64,000 nucleotides of DNA from positions 151,340 to 215,339 of the forward strand of contig NZ_MWUE01000007.1 of NCBI RefSeq assembly GCF_002077695.1, given 5' to 3'. The notes below the pieces were generated by a model. It made no database searches, was not told the origin of the DNA, and worked only from the letters and a program-made list of their open reading frames with translations. Below, one piece after another: positions 46,800-55,904 of this stretch; position 1 is the first letter of the stretch; each line of letters opens with the position of its first letter. Both the position numbers and the translations under genes were made by a program. This DNA is from Pantoea latae. GTDB lineage: Bacteria > Pseudomonadota > Gammaproteobacteria > Enterobacterales > Enterobacteriaceae.

Positions 46800-49700
46800 G
46801 TGGCGACTGCCCAACTTGTCAGCATTATCATTCCCGCCTGGAAAGCGACCTGGTTTGAAACCGCGGTGCAGAGCGCGCTGCAGCAGGATTATCCCGCCTG
46901 CGAAATTATTATCGGCGACGACAGCCAGGACGACGCCATCGCCGCGATGGTGGCAAGGCTCAGGCCAACCGCGCGCTGGCCGATAGCCTATCATCGCAAC
47001 CGGCCGTCGCTTGGGGAGAGTCAAAACGGCGCCGCCTGTCTGGCTAAAGCGCAGGGCGACTATATTAAGTTTCTGCACGACGATGACGTGCTGGAGCCGA
47101 CCTGTGTCAGCCGGCTGGTGCAGGCGATGGCGCCCCATCCCACCATAGTCATGGCCACCGCGCAGCGGCTGCGCATCGACGCGCAGGGCGATCCGCTGCC
47201 GCCCAACGAAGGCAATACTCCCCTGTTTCAGCGCGACAGCGTGCTGCACGGCGGCGACATCATAAATTTTACCGCTGGCCGCCCGCTTAACTTTATCGGC
47301 GAGCCGAGCGTCGTGCTGTTTCGCGCGGCGGCGCTGCGCGCCACGCTACAGCAGGATGCGCTGCATATGCTGGCGGGGCAGAGCATGCCCTTTCTGGCGG
47401 ATCTGGCGCTGTATATTAAAGTGCTGCGCTTCGGCCATCTCGCCTTTGTCAGCCAGCCGCTCGCGCGCTACCGTATCTCCCGCAGCCAGACGCTGTCGAC
47501 CTCGCGCAGCAAAGAAGAGCGGGTGCTCGCCAGCTGGCGCAATTTGCCGCAGGCGATCAAGCAGCGCGGCTGGCACGATCCCACCCGATCGCCGGACCAG
47601 ATCCGCGTCGCCCCGCTTGCTCAGCCGACCGCGTTTAGCGAGTGCGATCTGATTCAGGCGATCCGCGCCTCGCTGCGCCAGAGCCAGCTGACGCTCTGGC
47701 TGGACAGCCGTGCGCTCTGCCCTGCACGGCAGGCGCTTAGCCAGCAGTTTTTTACCGCCCGCGCGGCGGCGCGCTGCACCCTGTTTATCGACGCACGCGG
47801 CGGCGATGGCCTCGCCTGGGCGCGGACGCTGGCGTCGCTACCGGCCAGCACGCCGGGGCTGAGCTGGCAGCTTATCGCGCTGACGGACGGGGGCGTTGAC
47901 GCTCTGCCAGCGACAACCGAACGGCTGTCACTGGCGGGAGCCGCCGGCATCCACGCGCTTAACGCGCGCTGCCGCACGCTCGACAGCGACTGGCTGCTGT
48001 TTGTCGCGGCGGGAAGCCGTCTACTGCCGAGCGGGCTGAACGCGCTGGCGGGCGCGCTGACCGCTGCCGAGGGCTGTCAGGCGATCTACGCTGACGGGTT
48101 GTATGCCGCGGAAGGCGCGCCCTCGGCACTGCTGTTCCGCCCCGATTTCAGTCTGGATTTCTTTCTGAGTTCGCCCGCGCAGATGGCCCGACACTGGCTG
48201 TTCCGGCGCGAGTGGGTGGTGGCCGAAGGCGGATTTGATCCCGCCTGTCCGCAGGCGTTCGAACTGGCGTGCCAGCTGCGCCTGATTGAATCGGCGGGCG
48301 CGGCGGCTATCGGACACTTAACCGAGCCGCTGGTCGAGCACGGCGCGCCACCGACGCCCTGGCCAGAAGAGCGCGCGCTGCTGCTGGCGCACTTGCGCCG
48401 CCGCGGCTTCGAGCACGCGCAGGTCGAGCCCGCTCCGCACGGCCTCTGGCGCCTGCATTATCGCCAGGCGGCTACTCCGCTGGTGACTATCGCGCTGCTG
48501 GCGTACAGCGCCGCCAGCGCCGCTCGCGGCCTGTCGAGCCTGCTCGCCACCACCCGCTATGCCCACTATGAGGTGCTGATTGTGGCGGCCGAGTGCGATG
48601 ACGCCGGAGCATTGGCCGGGCTGGTCCAGCTGGCGCCAGCGCGCATCCGGCTGGTGCCCTTTGCAGGGCGCTGGCGGCGGGCCGCAATGGCCAACAGCGC
48701 CATCCTGAACGCGCGCGGCGACTACCTGCTGTTTTTACACGCCGATATTCAGGTCGCTGAGCCAGACTGGCTGGAGGCGATGCTCAATCACGCCCTGCGG
48801 CCAGAGGTCGCCATCGTTGGCGCAAAACAGCTCTATCCCGGCGATCGTGTGCGCCACGCGGGCTATCTGCTGGGGATGCGCGGCGCGGTGGCGGGCGAAC
48901 CCTTCTACGGCGCGCACGACGCCAGCGCCGGCTATATGCGGCGTCTGCACGCCGATCAAAACTACAGCGCCGTGTCGGCAGATTTTATGCTGGTCAGCAA
49001 GGCGACCTGCCTCGCGGTGGATGGTTTCGATGCGGATCTCGCCAGCCATGACGATGTCGATTTTTGCCTGCGCGTTGCCGCGCTGGGTGGGCTGATCGTC
49101 TGGACGCCCTACGCCAGAGGCTATCGTCAGCCCGAACGCGCGCCCTCAGCCGTAACGGCGGCGCAGCGTGAGGCGGAGACCGACGCGCTGTTCGCCCGCT
49201 GGCTGCCGATCCTCAGTCAGGATCCGGCCTATAACCGCAACTTCTCTCTCGCCAGCGACTTTGCGCTGCCGGCTGACCTGCGGCAAAGCGCGCCGCCGCT
49301 TGCCTGGCGGCCGCTGCCGCTGCTGATGGCGGTGCTGCACGGAGAGTGCCGGACGCGCGACTGGCGGCTGGTTGTCCCCTTTAACGCTCTGCGCCGCGCG
49401 GGGCGTCTCGACGGAAAAATGGGCTACGGGTTGCCCGCTTTGCCCGAGGTGGCGCGCGATGATCCTGACGTAATGCTGATTGAACTGCAGCAGGGCGAGG
49501 CCTTTGCGCGCTGGCTGCGTCGGCTGTCGCACGCTGGCTCCGCCTTTCGCATCGCCGCCGTGGGCGCGCCTGCGGTCGCTGACGCGCGCTCTCAGGCGGA
49601 AATCGACGCGCGCTATGCGCGCGACCTCGCTAACGCCCGGCGTCACCTTGCCTGTTTCGATCGGCTGGTGGTGCCGGACGCGCAGATGGCGGATCTGTTC

Positions 49701-50300
49701 GCCCATGATCACCCGAATATTGCGGTGCTGCCGACGCGTTTGCCCGCCCGTTTCTGGACCGCGCCGCCGCGCCACGACCGGCTGGCTGGCAAGCCGCGCA
49801 TCGGCTGGCAGGCCGCCCTCTGTCACGGCCGCACGCTGGCGTTGATCGCCGAGCTGGTCAGCGCCTTTGCGGACGAGGTGGAATGGGTGGTCTATGGCGA
49901 CTGCCCCGCCGCGCTGCGATCGCAGGTGCAGCGGGTTTATCCCGCCACGGACACGGAGAGGGTTCCTCAGGCGCTGGCGCTGCTGGATCTCGATCTGGCG
50001 CTGGTTCTCCATGACGGCCATGCGCTGACGCACGCGCTGGCCTCTGCCCAGCTGCTTGAGTATGGCGCGACCGCCATTCCGGTGATCTGCAGCGACAGCC
50101 TGCGCATCGCGTCTTTATATAGGGTTACCGCCGTCGCTAACCGCATGGAGTGCTGGCGTGAGGCGATTCGTGGCCATCTTGCCGACCTCGACGCCAGCCG
50201 AAAACAGGGGCGAAGGCTGCAATGCGATGTTCGCCAGCACAGCCTGCTGGATGAGGCGGGTCTGAGCGCCTGGCTCAGCGTCTGGGCGACGCCGGGATAG
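46800..50300 (+). CDS. multidomain glycosyltransferase (two GT2 domains plus C-terminal GT-B-like region)
   Basis: A 1166-residue protein. Residues about 6-230 are a GT-A (GT2) domain (VSIIIPAWKATWFETAVQSALQQDYPACEIIIGDDS, with HDDD at 93-96). Residues about 555-800 are a second GT2 domain (LLFLHADIQVAEPDWLEAM; VDGFDADLASHDDVDFCLRVAALGG). Residues about 870-1166 resemble a GT-B fold (KPRIGWQAALCHGRTLALIAELV; a late EYGATAIPVICSD segment). Such giant enzymes build short glycans on flagellin in Pseudomonas flagellar glycosylation islands, so flagellin is the likely acceptor. The start is GTG with AAGGA six bases upstream. It is co-transcribed with the HAD gene and converges with licD, 15 bases apart. 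LPS or capsule modification is the alternative. Confidence 0.85.
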   Translation: MATAQLVSIIIPAWKATWFETAVQSALQQDYPACEIIIGDDSQDDAIAAMVARLRPTARWPIAYHRNRPSLGESQNGAACLAKAQGDYIKFLHDDDVLEPTCVSRLVQAMAPHPTIVMATAQRLRIDAQGDPLPPNEGNTPLFQRDSVLHGGDIINFTAGRPLNFIGEPSVVLFRAAALRATLQQDALHMLAGQSMPFLADLALYIKVLRFGHLAFVSQPLARYRISRSQTLSTSRSKEERVLASWRNLPQAIKQRGWHDPTRSPDQIRVAPLAQPTAFSECDLIQAIRASLRQSQLTLWLDSRALCPARQALSQQFFTARAAARCTLFIDARGGDGLAWARTLASLPASTPGLSWQLIALTDGGVDALPATTERLSLAGAAGIHALNARCRTLDSDWLLFVAAGSRLLPSGLNALAGALTAAEGCQAIYADGLYAAEGAPSALLFRPDFSLDFFLSSPAQMARHWLFRREWVVAEGGFDPACPQAFELACQLRLIESAGAAAIGHLTEPLVEHGAPPTPWPEERALLLAHLRRRGFEHAQVEPAPHGLWRLHYRQAATPLVTIALLAYSAASAARGLSSLLATTRYAHYEVLIVAAECDDAGALAGLVQLAPARIRLVPFAGRWRRAAMANSAILNARGDYLLFLHADIQVAEPDWLEAMLNHALRPEVAIVGAKQLYPGDRVRHAGYLLGMRGAVAGEPFYGAHDASAGYMRRLHADQNYSAVSADFMLVSKATCLAVDGFDADLASHDDVDFCLRVAALGGLIVWTPYARGYRQPERAPSAVTAAQREAETDALFARWLPILSQDPAYNRNFSLASDFALPADLRQSAPPLAWRPLPLLMAVLHGECRTRDWRLVVPFNALRRAGRLDGKMGYGLPALPEVARDDPDVMLIELQQGEAFARWLRRLSHAGSAFRIAAVGAPAVADARSQAEIDARYARDLANARRHLACFDRLVVPDAQMADLFAHDHPNIAVLPTRLPARFWTAPPRHDRLAGKPRIGWQAALCHGRTLALIAELVSAFADEVEWVVYGDCPAALRSQVQRVYPATDTERVPQALALLDLDLALVLHDGHALTHALASAQLLEYGATAIPVICSDSLRIASLYRVTAVANRMECWREAIRGHLADLDASRKQGRRLQCDVRQHSLLDEAGLSAWLSVWATPG

Positions 50301-50315
50301 CGGCCCGCAGACCGC

Positions 50316-51161
50316 TCAGCGCGGATCGCTGTCTAAAAAAGAGCGACTGAGATCGATATGGCGGATGGCGTGTTTGGGGCGGCGCTGCTCCACGGGCGGC
50401 AGCGTCATATAGTCGCCATACAGCCCGGTGAGATAGCGGTGGTAGTCCGCTGGCCCCCAGCATGAAAGCGGGCCGAACGCATAGCGGCTCTGCGCGTGAA
50501 AAATCGCTGCGGGAAAGATCTCTTTATGTTTATAAACGCCAAACAGCGCGCCCGCCATCGCACCCTCGCTTTTGGCGCAGAGGGTCGCCACCCGGTGCGT
50601 CGCGGCGAACAGCCACTCGCGGCGGCAGAGGCGAGACAGCGCGGCGTAGATCCCGAACTTAATCCTCTCTCCTGGCCTGAGTTTTCTTCTTACGAAGCCG
50701 CCAGCTTTACTGGCGATCAGCGCGTTCAGGAAGGTGATGGTTTGCAGATGAAGGCGCTGTAATCGCGGATGGCGGAACGTTTTGTCTATCGGTACGACAT
50801 CAATCCAGAGTCCGCGCGTCATCGGCGAGGCGTAGCCCAACTCAACGGCGGACGCTCCGTCGTAGACGCGGGCGAAGGGAAAAATATGCCTGCTGTCGCT
50901 GTTGGCATCGGCAATCACCAGCGGAAAAGGCGCGGACGACGTCAGCGCGACAAACCGCTCGTAGTCGTCCCGCATCATGCCGATATCAATATCATCATCC
51001 CAGGGAATAAAGCCCTGATGCCTGACCGCGCCGAGTAGCGTGCCGCCGACCAGCATATATTTTATCTGGTGTCGGGCAAGAAACGCGTCTAACGCCGCCA
51101 GCAGACCATAGAGCCTTTCATGAAGAGGCTCGAGCGCGATGTCCGTTTGCATGACCGTCAT
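50316..51161 (-). CDS. LicD family phosphotransferase
   Basis: LicD proteins transfer phosphocholine or related phospho-alcohols from a nucleotide donor to a sugar. The 281-residue product from ATG 51161 (MTVMQTDIALEPLHERLYGLL) has the core motif MLVGGTLLGAVRHQGFIPWDDDIDIGM at residues 36-62, with the acidic cluster that binds metal. The frame is open upstream into luxC, but no ribosome site supports a longer form. It is the last gene of the minus-strand operon. By position it probably adds a phospho-linked group to the same glycan; no CTP-activation gene (LicC type) is present here, so the donor is unknown. Confidence 0.85.
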   Translation of the reverse strand: MTVMQTDIALEPLHERLYGLLAALDAFLARHQIKYMLVGGTLLGAVRHQGFIPWDDDIDIGMMRDDYERFVALTSSAPFPLVIADANSDSRHIFPFARVYDGASAVELGYASPMTRGLWIDVVPIDKTFRHPRLQRLHLQTITFLNALIASKAGGFVRRKLRPGERIKFGIYAALSRLCRREWLFAATHRVATLCAKSEGAMAGALFGVYKHKEIFPAAIFHAQSRYAFGPLSCWGPADYHRYLTGLYGDYMTLPPVEQRRPKHAIRHIDLSRSFLDSDPR

Positions 51162-51211
51162 AAATTTGTCCTGTGTGTTGAAAAGGCCCTCATTGCCGTG
51201 TCGCGGTGCGG

Positions 51212-52414
51212 TTAAAGGGCGAAGGTAATGCACCGCGATAAGGCGGAGATAAGGTCGAAGCCATCCCAGCGCAGACTGAACGCCAGCGTCTGCCCCAAAG
51301 GCACCACCCGGTCGATGCCCGCCGGGCGATGCGCCGCCAGAAACTGCTGGATAGCGTCCCGGTCGACGCCCAGCACCGCCAGCGTCTGACAACCGCTGCC
51401 GCACACCGGCAATATCTCCTCCAGCGCGCTGGCCAGATATTCCAGGAAATAGCCGCCCGCTTCGCGCTGCGCCAGCGTCTCACCATCCAGCTGACTCAGC
51501 TCTGCGCGAAAAACCAGATTCGCGCTCGACGCCTGTTTCAGCTGGCCCGAGCGCGCGCTGTGCTGGCAAAAGCGGCTGAATTTGTTGAGGGCCACCATCG
51601 GCTGAAGCGGATAGCGCGCGGCGGCGAGCGTTTCCAGCTCACACCAGAACAACCCGCGCGCCTGCGCGATCCGTTGCCTGTCGCCCAGCCAGACCACCAG
51701 GCGCGGCGAGGTGCAGGCATTTTGATCCAGCAGATAGGTGTCGTTATAAAAACTGGCCGCCACTGCCGCTTTGTCCGCGATCGCCAGGTAGCGATCGGCG
51801 TCGATCAGCGCCAGCGAGTAGCGATCCGCAAAGGCGAGATCCAGACTACGCGGCGGCAACGGCGACTGACGCAGCGTAACAATGGTGTTGTCGCCGCCCC
51901 AGATCAGCCGCGTCTGGCACCAGCTGGAAAAGAGATCGTTCAGCCGCCGGTCGGGCGGGTAGCGCACCAGACAGAGGTAAGGCGCCATCCCGGGATGGTG
52001 TTGCAGCACCTGGTTCAGCGCCTCGCAGATCAGCGCGGCCTGAGGAAACGCGCGCGACGGCAGCCGCACCAGGTTGCTGTTTCCGCTCAGCAGCCCCGCC
52101 GTCAGCGACCAGGCGAAACTGGTCGCCACGTTGCCTGGCGTAATATGAAACGCCAGCCCGCGTCCCAGCCGCATCGGCAGATCGGCATAACGCTGCTTTT
52201 CTCTCTCCAGCGCGCGTCGGCGACACCAGAAGGCGAGCGTCGCCACATCGGGCCAGCCGCGCGCGGCGGGATGCTGTAGCAGATAGCGAGAAAAATCGTC
52301 CAGAAACGCGATCGTCGCCTCGCTGAACAGCGCGCGCGCAGGCTGCGTGCGCATCGCCGCCAGCTGCGCGGGCGTGCCCACCTCAAACGTCACATCGTCA
52401 AAAAGCGGCTGCAT
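51212..52414 (-). CDS. LuxC-like acyl-CoA/acyl-protein reductase
   Basis: LuxC-type enzymes reduce an activated acyl group to an aldehyde with NADPH through an acyl-cysteine intermediate. The 400-residue protein has the HITPGNVATSFAWSLTAGLLSGNSNLVRLPS nucleotide-binding region (residues 90-120), WGGD (172-175) and the cysteine motif YLLDQNACTSPR with catalytic Cys234. It overlaps the luxE-like gene by 17 bases, so the two are translationally coupled like the lux pair. No luciferase genes (luxAB) are present, so light emission is excluded. Here it may reduce an acyl group for the filament glycan. Confidence 0.85.
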   Translation of the reverse strand: MQPLFDDVTFEVGTPAQLAAMRTQPARALFSEATIAFLDDFSRYLLQHPAARGWPDVATLAFWCRRRALEREKQRYADLPMRLGRGLAFHITPGNVATSFAWSLTAGLLSGNSNLVRLPSRAFPQAALICEALNQVLQHHPGMAPYLCLVRYPPDRRLNDLFSSWCQTRLIWGGDNTIVTLRQSPLPPRSLDLAFADRYSLALIDADRYLAIADKAAVAASFYNDTYLLDQNACTSPRLVVWLGDRQRIAQARGLFWCELETLAAARYPLQPMVALNKFSRFCQHSARSGQLKQASSANLVFRAELSQLDGETLAQREAGGYFLEYLASALEEILPVCGSGCQTLAVLGVDRDAIQQFLAAHRPAGIDRVVPLGQTLAFSLRWDGFDLISALSRCITFAL

Positions 52415-53480
52415 AGGTATCGCTGCATCCTCTTATTTCCGCATCTTTGACCCGTCCCAGCACCCGAAAATAGTTGCCTTTGCGGCCGCAGGGGCAGTCA
52501 TCGATGCCCAGAATCACGCCGCGATCTTCCGTCAGCAGCGAATGGCCGGGATAGGATCGCGGCAGCGCCGAAACCACCTGAATCAGCCCTGGCTCGCCCG
52601 TTTCGCACGGCGAGAAGTCCTGATGGCGGCGCATGATAATATCCGAGCAGAGGCTGGCATGGAGATGGCCGCTGGCGCACTGCAGATAAAGCGAGCCGGT
52701 CTGCTCGACCATGCCGTAATAATCATGGATGCGTGACAGGCCGCAAAGCTGCCGTAGCGCGTCAGAAAAGGCTTCGGCGGAGACCGCCGCCTCGCTTAAT
52801 TTTTTCCAGCCGCCGCCGTGGATCAGCGTGGCGCACGAGAGATCCACGCGCTGCTTCCGCTGTAGCAGCGGCTGATAGAAATGGCGCCAGAGAATAAAGG
52901 TGAAACCGAAAAGCAAGACCGGACGGCCGTGATGCCGGCGCAGAAAGGCGTCAATAGCCTGCCAGTCCGGCATCATTTGCGGCGTCAGCGCGAAGGTGCG
53001 ATCGCGGCCAAACAGCGAGAAGCCGAGAATGCCTGCGCCGCGCGCGGAAAACAGCCGCCGGTTGGTCAGAACGTCGGGCGAATCGATAATCAGCAGCGGC
53101 AGACGCGCCCGGCCGATAAAATCGCTGACAATATTGACCAGCGACCGCTGCTGGGCGATGGCCGTTTCCCTGTCCAGGTAGATTGTCGACACGCGCTGTC
53201 CCTGCGTGCCGGATGAGGTCAGCGTTTTAACGATCTGTTCCGGCGGCACGCTGAGCAGATCCATATGCTTAAACAGCGAGGCGGGAATAAAGGGTATCTG
53301 TTCGCTGCTCTGCGGCGCGACAGCCTCCTTTCCCTGCGCCTCAACCATGCGCCGATAAGGCGGGCATGCCTGACAGTGGAAGGCGGTCAGCTGCGCCAGC
53401 CGCTCGGCCAGTCGTCGCGCTTTCTCCCGCTGCGGCAGCGAAAAAGGCGGCAGCGCCAGCAGCTCATTCAGGCTGTCCAC
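52398..53480 (-). CDS. LuxE-like acyl-protein synthetase
   Basis: LuxE activates a fatty acid with ATP and passes the acyl group to LuxC. The 360-residue protein has the adenylate-forming motif TLTSSGTQGQ (residues 86-95), RDRTFALTPQMMPDW and HDYYGMVEQTGSLYLQC, with a terminal DDCPCGRKGNYFRVLGRVKDAEIRG, all typical of the LuxE/PaaK-like family. It overlaps the acyl ligase gene by 17 bases and the luxC-like gene by 17 bases. In this operon it presumably supplies or transfers an acyl chain between the ligase/ACP and the reductase. Confidence 0.85.
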   Translation of the reverse strand: MDSLNELLALPPFSLPQREKARRLAERLAQLTAFHCQACPPYRRMVEAQGKEAVAPQSSEQIPFIPASLFKHMDLLSVPPEQIVKTLTSSGTQGQRVSTIYLDRETAIAQQRSLVNIVSDFIGRARLPLLIIDSPDVLTNRRLFSARGAGILGFSLFGRDRTFALTPQMMPDWQAIDAFLRRHHGRPVLLFGFTFILWRHFYQPLLQRKQRVDLSCATLIHGGGWKKLSEAAVSAEAFSDALRQLCGLSRIHDYYGMVEQTGSLYLQCASGHLHASLCSDIIMRRHQDFSPCETGEPGLIQVVSALPRSYPGHSLLTEDRGVILGIDDCPCGRKGNYFRVLGRVKDAEIRGCSDTYAAAF

Positions 53481-54906
53481 TGCATGCCTCCAGCGCCCGA
53501 TAAAGGATTTTTCCGCTGGCGCTCCTGGGCAGCGCCGTCACCCTTTGCGCGACGATCGCCGAGGGCGAGAGCCGCATCTTTTGGCAGATAAAGCGTTTTA
53601 TCTCGTCGGCCGGACAGGCAGGCTCCATAAAGAGACGCAGCTGGCGATCGTCAGAGAGACAGGCGCATTCCGCGCCGGGAAACGCCGAGCGGATCAGCAT
53701 CTCCAGCTCGTCCAGCGCAATACGCCGGCCAAAAAGCTTGGCGAAACGGCTCTTGCGGCCAACGATAGAGAAAAATCCCGCCTCATCGCGGCGCGCGATA
53801 TCGCCCGTGACCAGCCGTCCCTGTAGCTCGTCGCCTTTGCTTAAGTCCGCGCCGCACTGCGCATAGCCGAGCATCACGTTAGGGCCGTAGTAGACCAATT
53901 CTCCCGTCTGACCGCAGGCTTCGGTTTCCCTGCCCTGCGCATCCAGCAGCACCAGCCGTCCGCCGGGGATCGCCTGACCGATACTGCCGCATTTCGTCAG
54001 CGACTCGGCGGCTGGCAGCCAGGCCATACGCGCGGTGGCCTCCGCGGCGCCATACATCACAATAAACGCCTTGTGGTGCTGACGCGCATAGCGGGCAAAC
54101 GCCTGATGCAGCGCCGGCGAGAGTTTTCCCCCCGCCTGCGTCAGGGTTTTTACCGTCGGCAGCGCCATCTGCATAAAGCCGATGCGCTGGAGCATCTGGT
54201 AGGTGTAAGGCACGCCGGCCAGCGAACTGCCCCCATAGCGCTGAACGAACTGCCAGAACGCGCGCTGCGCCACCGTTTTGCTGGTTAACAGCAGCGTCGC
54301 GCCGCGCAGCAGATGGCTGTTGATAATCGACAGCCCGTAGACGTAGTGCATCGGTAGATTTACCACCGCGCGCTCATGCTTATCTATCGCCAGATAGCGG
54401 GCGATGCTCTGCGCGTTGGCCTCAATGCTGGCCGCGCTCAACCGTACCAGCCGCGGGCTGCCGGTCGAACCCGAGGTCGAAACCAGCAGCGCCAGCGATG
54501 GGTGAAGCGGGAAAGGCGGCAGGCCTGTCGCCACCAGCTCATAGCGGCCCAGCGTCATCCGCGCGGCGGGATCGGGGCCGCTGTCCGCCTGCGGACGCCA
54601 GAGCCAGCCGGGATGATAGGTCGCTATCAGCCGTTCAAGCAGCTGCCGGTCTGGCTGGCTGTCGAGCAGCAGCGGCACGATATGGTGCGACAGGCAGGCG
54701 ACATAGCCGATCAGCGCGCTGAGGCTGTTTTCGCACAAAATAAAGATCAGCGATCCCGCCGGAATGGCGCCTGCCAGCGCGGCGGCCTGGCGGTTTAATT
54801 CCCCATAGCTCAGCGCCTCTCCGGCGTCGTCAATGGCGGCGATCGCCTCTGGCGGATGCTGGTCGAGCGCCAGAAAAGGGTTTGTCATATCCATAGCGAG
54901 GTTCAT
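53464..54906 (-). CDS. AMP-forming acyl ligase (ANL superfamily)
   Basis: This family activates a carboxylic acid as acyl-AMP and loads it on CoA or a carrier protein. The 480-residue protein shows the core motifs: STSGSTGSPR (143-152), VMYGAAEATARM (A5), GRLVTGDIARRDEAGFF (A7/A8) and the catalytic lysine in SASGKILY (Lys466). With an ACP gene two positions upstream, ACP loading is the natural inference. Several ATG codons exist at the start (54906, 54894, 54888). It is 12 bases after the SDR gene and overlaps the luxE-like gene. Confidence 0.87.
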   Translation of the reverse strand: MNLAMDMTNPFLALDQHPPEAIAAIDDAGEALSYGELNRQAAALAGAIPAGSLIFILCENSLSALIGYVACLSHHIVPLLLDSQPDRQLLERLIATYHPGWLWRPQADSGPDPAARMTLGRYELVATGLPPFPLHPSLALLVSTSGSTGSPRLVRLSAASIEANAQSIARYLAIDKHERAVVNLPMHYVYGLSIINSHLLRGATLLLTSKTVAQRAFWQFVQRYGGSSLAGVPYTYQMLQRIGFMQMALPTVKTLTQAGGKLSPALHQAFARYARQHHKAFIVMYGAAEATARMAWLPAAESLTKCGSIGQAIPGGRLVLLDAQGRETEACGQTGELVYYGPNVMLGYAQCGADLSKGDELQGRLVTGDIARRDEAGFFSIVGRKSRFAKLFGRRIALDELEMLIRSAFPGAECACLSDDRQLRLFMEPACPADEIKRFICQKMRLSPSAIVAQRVTALPRSASGKILYRALEACSGQPE

Positions 54907-54918
54907 GGCTCAACTCTG

Positions 54919-55662
54919 TCAGGCTCCGCCATCCACGCGGATCACCTGGCCGGTCAGGTAAGAGGATAAGTCGGAGGCGAGGTAAAGCGCCGTCGCGGCG
55001 ACATCGACTGGCAGCCCGATGCGGCCGAGCGCCGTGTTCGCTTTCGCCTGCTGCACTACCCGGTTTGGCAGGCTATCGAGCAACGCGGTCTCAACCATGC
55101 CGGGCGCAATGCAGTTGACCCGAATATTCTGCGCGCCTAACTCAACCGCAAGCGACTTCGTCAGGGCGATAACCGCTGCTTTCGCGGCGCCGTAGGCGGT
55201 GTGTCCTGCGCTGCCCTTTTCGGCCACCGCAGAGGAGATATTGATAATATTGCCGCGCTGCTGGCGCAGCATCAGCCGTGACACCAGCTGCGTTAATTTG
55301 AAACAGGCGAAGAAGTTGACCTCAAACTGCTCGCGCAGCGCCGCGTCGCTCGTCATATGAAAAAGCGCGCTGTGCATCACCCCGGCGTTATTGATCAGCA
55401 CATCGATAGCGCGCTTCTCCGCCGCCATTTGCCTGACGGCTTGCGTCATCGCCGCAGAGTCTGTGAGATCAAAACAGCACGGCCAGATCGCCACCCTGTG
55501 GCTGGCGGCCAGCGTCGACAGCTCACGCCGCCAGCGCGCGTCAGCGTGGCGCGCATGCGCGACGATATTCGCGCCACTGGCGGCGAAGCAGGCGGCGATC
55601 GCCTGGCCAATGCCGCGGCTGGTGCCGGTGATAAACACCGTTTTTCCCGCAAGCAGGCGCAT
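54919..55662 (-). CDS. SDR-family reductase, FabG-like
   Basis: A 247-residue short-chain dehydrogenase/reductase. The NAD(P)-binding motif is ITGTSRGIGQ (residues 11-20), NNAG is at 91-94, and the catalytic residues are Ser143/144, Tyr157 and Lys161 (AYGAAK). It ends with the FabG-like YLTGQVIRVDGGA. FabG-type enzymes reduce 3-oxoacyl-ACP to 3-hydroxyacyl-ACP, which fits the adjacent ACP gene. The ATG lies inside the open frame of the ACP gene; in the SDR frame a TAA occurs 18 bases upstream of the ATG, so the start cannot extend further. Confidence 0.9.
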   Translation of the reverse strand: MRLLAGKTVFITGTSRGIGQAIAACFAASGANIVAHARHADARWRRELSTLAASHRVAIWPCCFDLTDSAAMTQAVRQMAAEKRAIDVLINNAGVMHSALFHMTSDAALREQFEVNFFACFKLTQLVSRLMLRQQRGNIINISSAVAEKGSAGHTAYGAAKAAVIALTKSLAVELGAQNIRVNCIAPGMVETALLDSLPNRVVQQAKANTALGRIGLPVDVAATALYLASDLSSYLTGQVIRVDGGA

Positions 55663-55904
55663 GGTAACGGCATGCCCACGTTATATTTTTTCAGGATGTC
55701 GATGCCCTTACGCCACGACGAAAAATCAATAATGTCTTCGCTCTCCAGCATAATATCGAACGCCTCTTCAATGGCGGTGATCAGCGACATATGGCCGACG
55801 GAATCCCACTCGGGAATATCCTGATAGCGCAGCTCCGCGAGCGTTTCCGCATCCTGCGATAATATCTCTTTAAAAAGCGAGTTATATATTTCCAACGCAT
55901 TCAT
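55446..55904 (-). CDS. acyl carrier protein whose frame runs on into the SDR gene
   Basis: Residues 1-78 are a normal acyl carrier protein: IYNSLFKEILSQDAETLAELRYQDIPEWDSVGHMSLI with phosphopantetheine Ser35, and the closing EDIIDFSSWRKGIDILKKYNVG. ACPs usually end there, but no stop follows. The frame stays open for 74 further residues of Arg/Ala/Pro-rich sequence (to 55446) that is just the SDR gene read in another frame, an overlap of 217 bases. An A6 run just before the last ACP codons would, with one extra base, bring in a TAA at once. So either a long junk tail is made, the stop was lost, or there is a sequence error. The carrier domain itself looks intact. Confidence 0.8.
   Translation of the reverse strand: MNALEIYNSLFKEILSQDAETLAELRYQDIPEWDSVGHMSLITAIEEAFDIMLESEDIIDFSSWRKGIDILKKYNVGMPLPCACLREKRCLSPAPAAALARRSPPASPPVARISSRMRATLTRAGGVSCRRWPPATGWRSGRAVLISQTLRR

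Noticed and set aside
51212..53480. Bioluminescence (lux) operon
   Set aside because: Only LuxC- and LuxE-like proteins are present; there is no luciferase (luxAB), luxD or luxG, and the neighbours are sugar and glycan genes.
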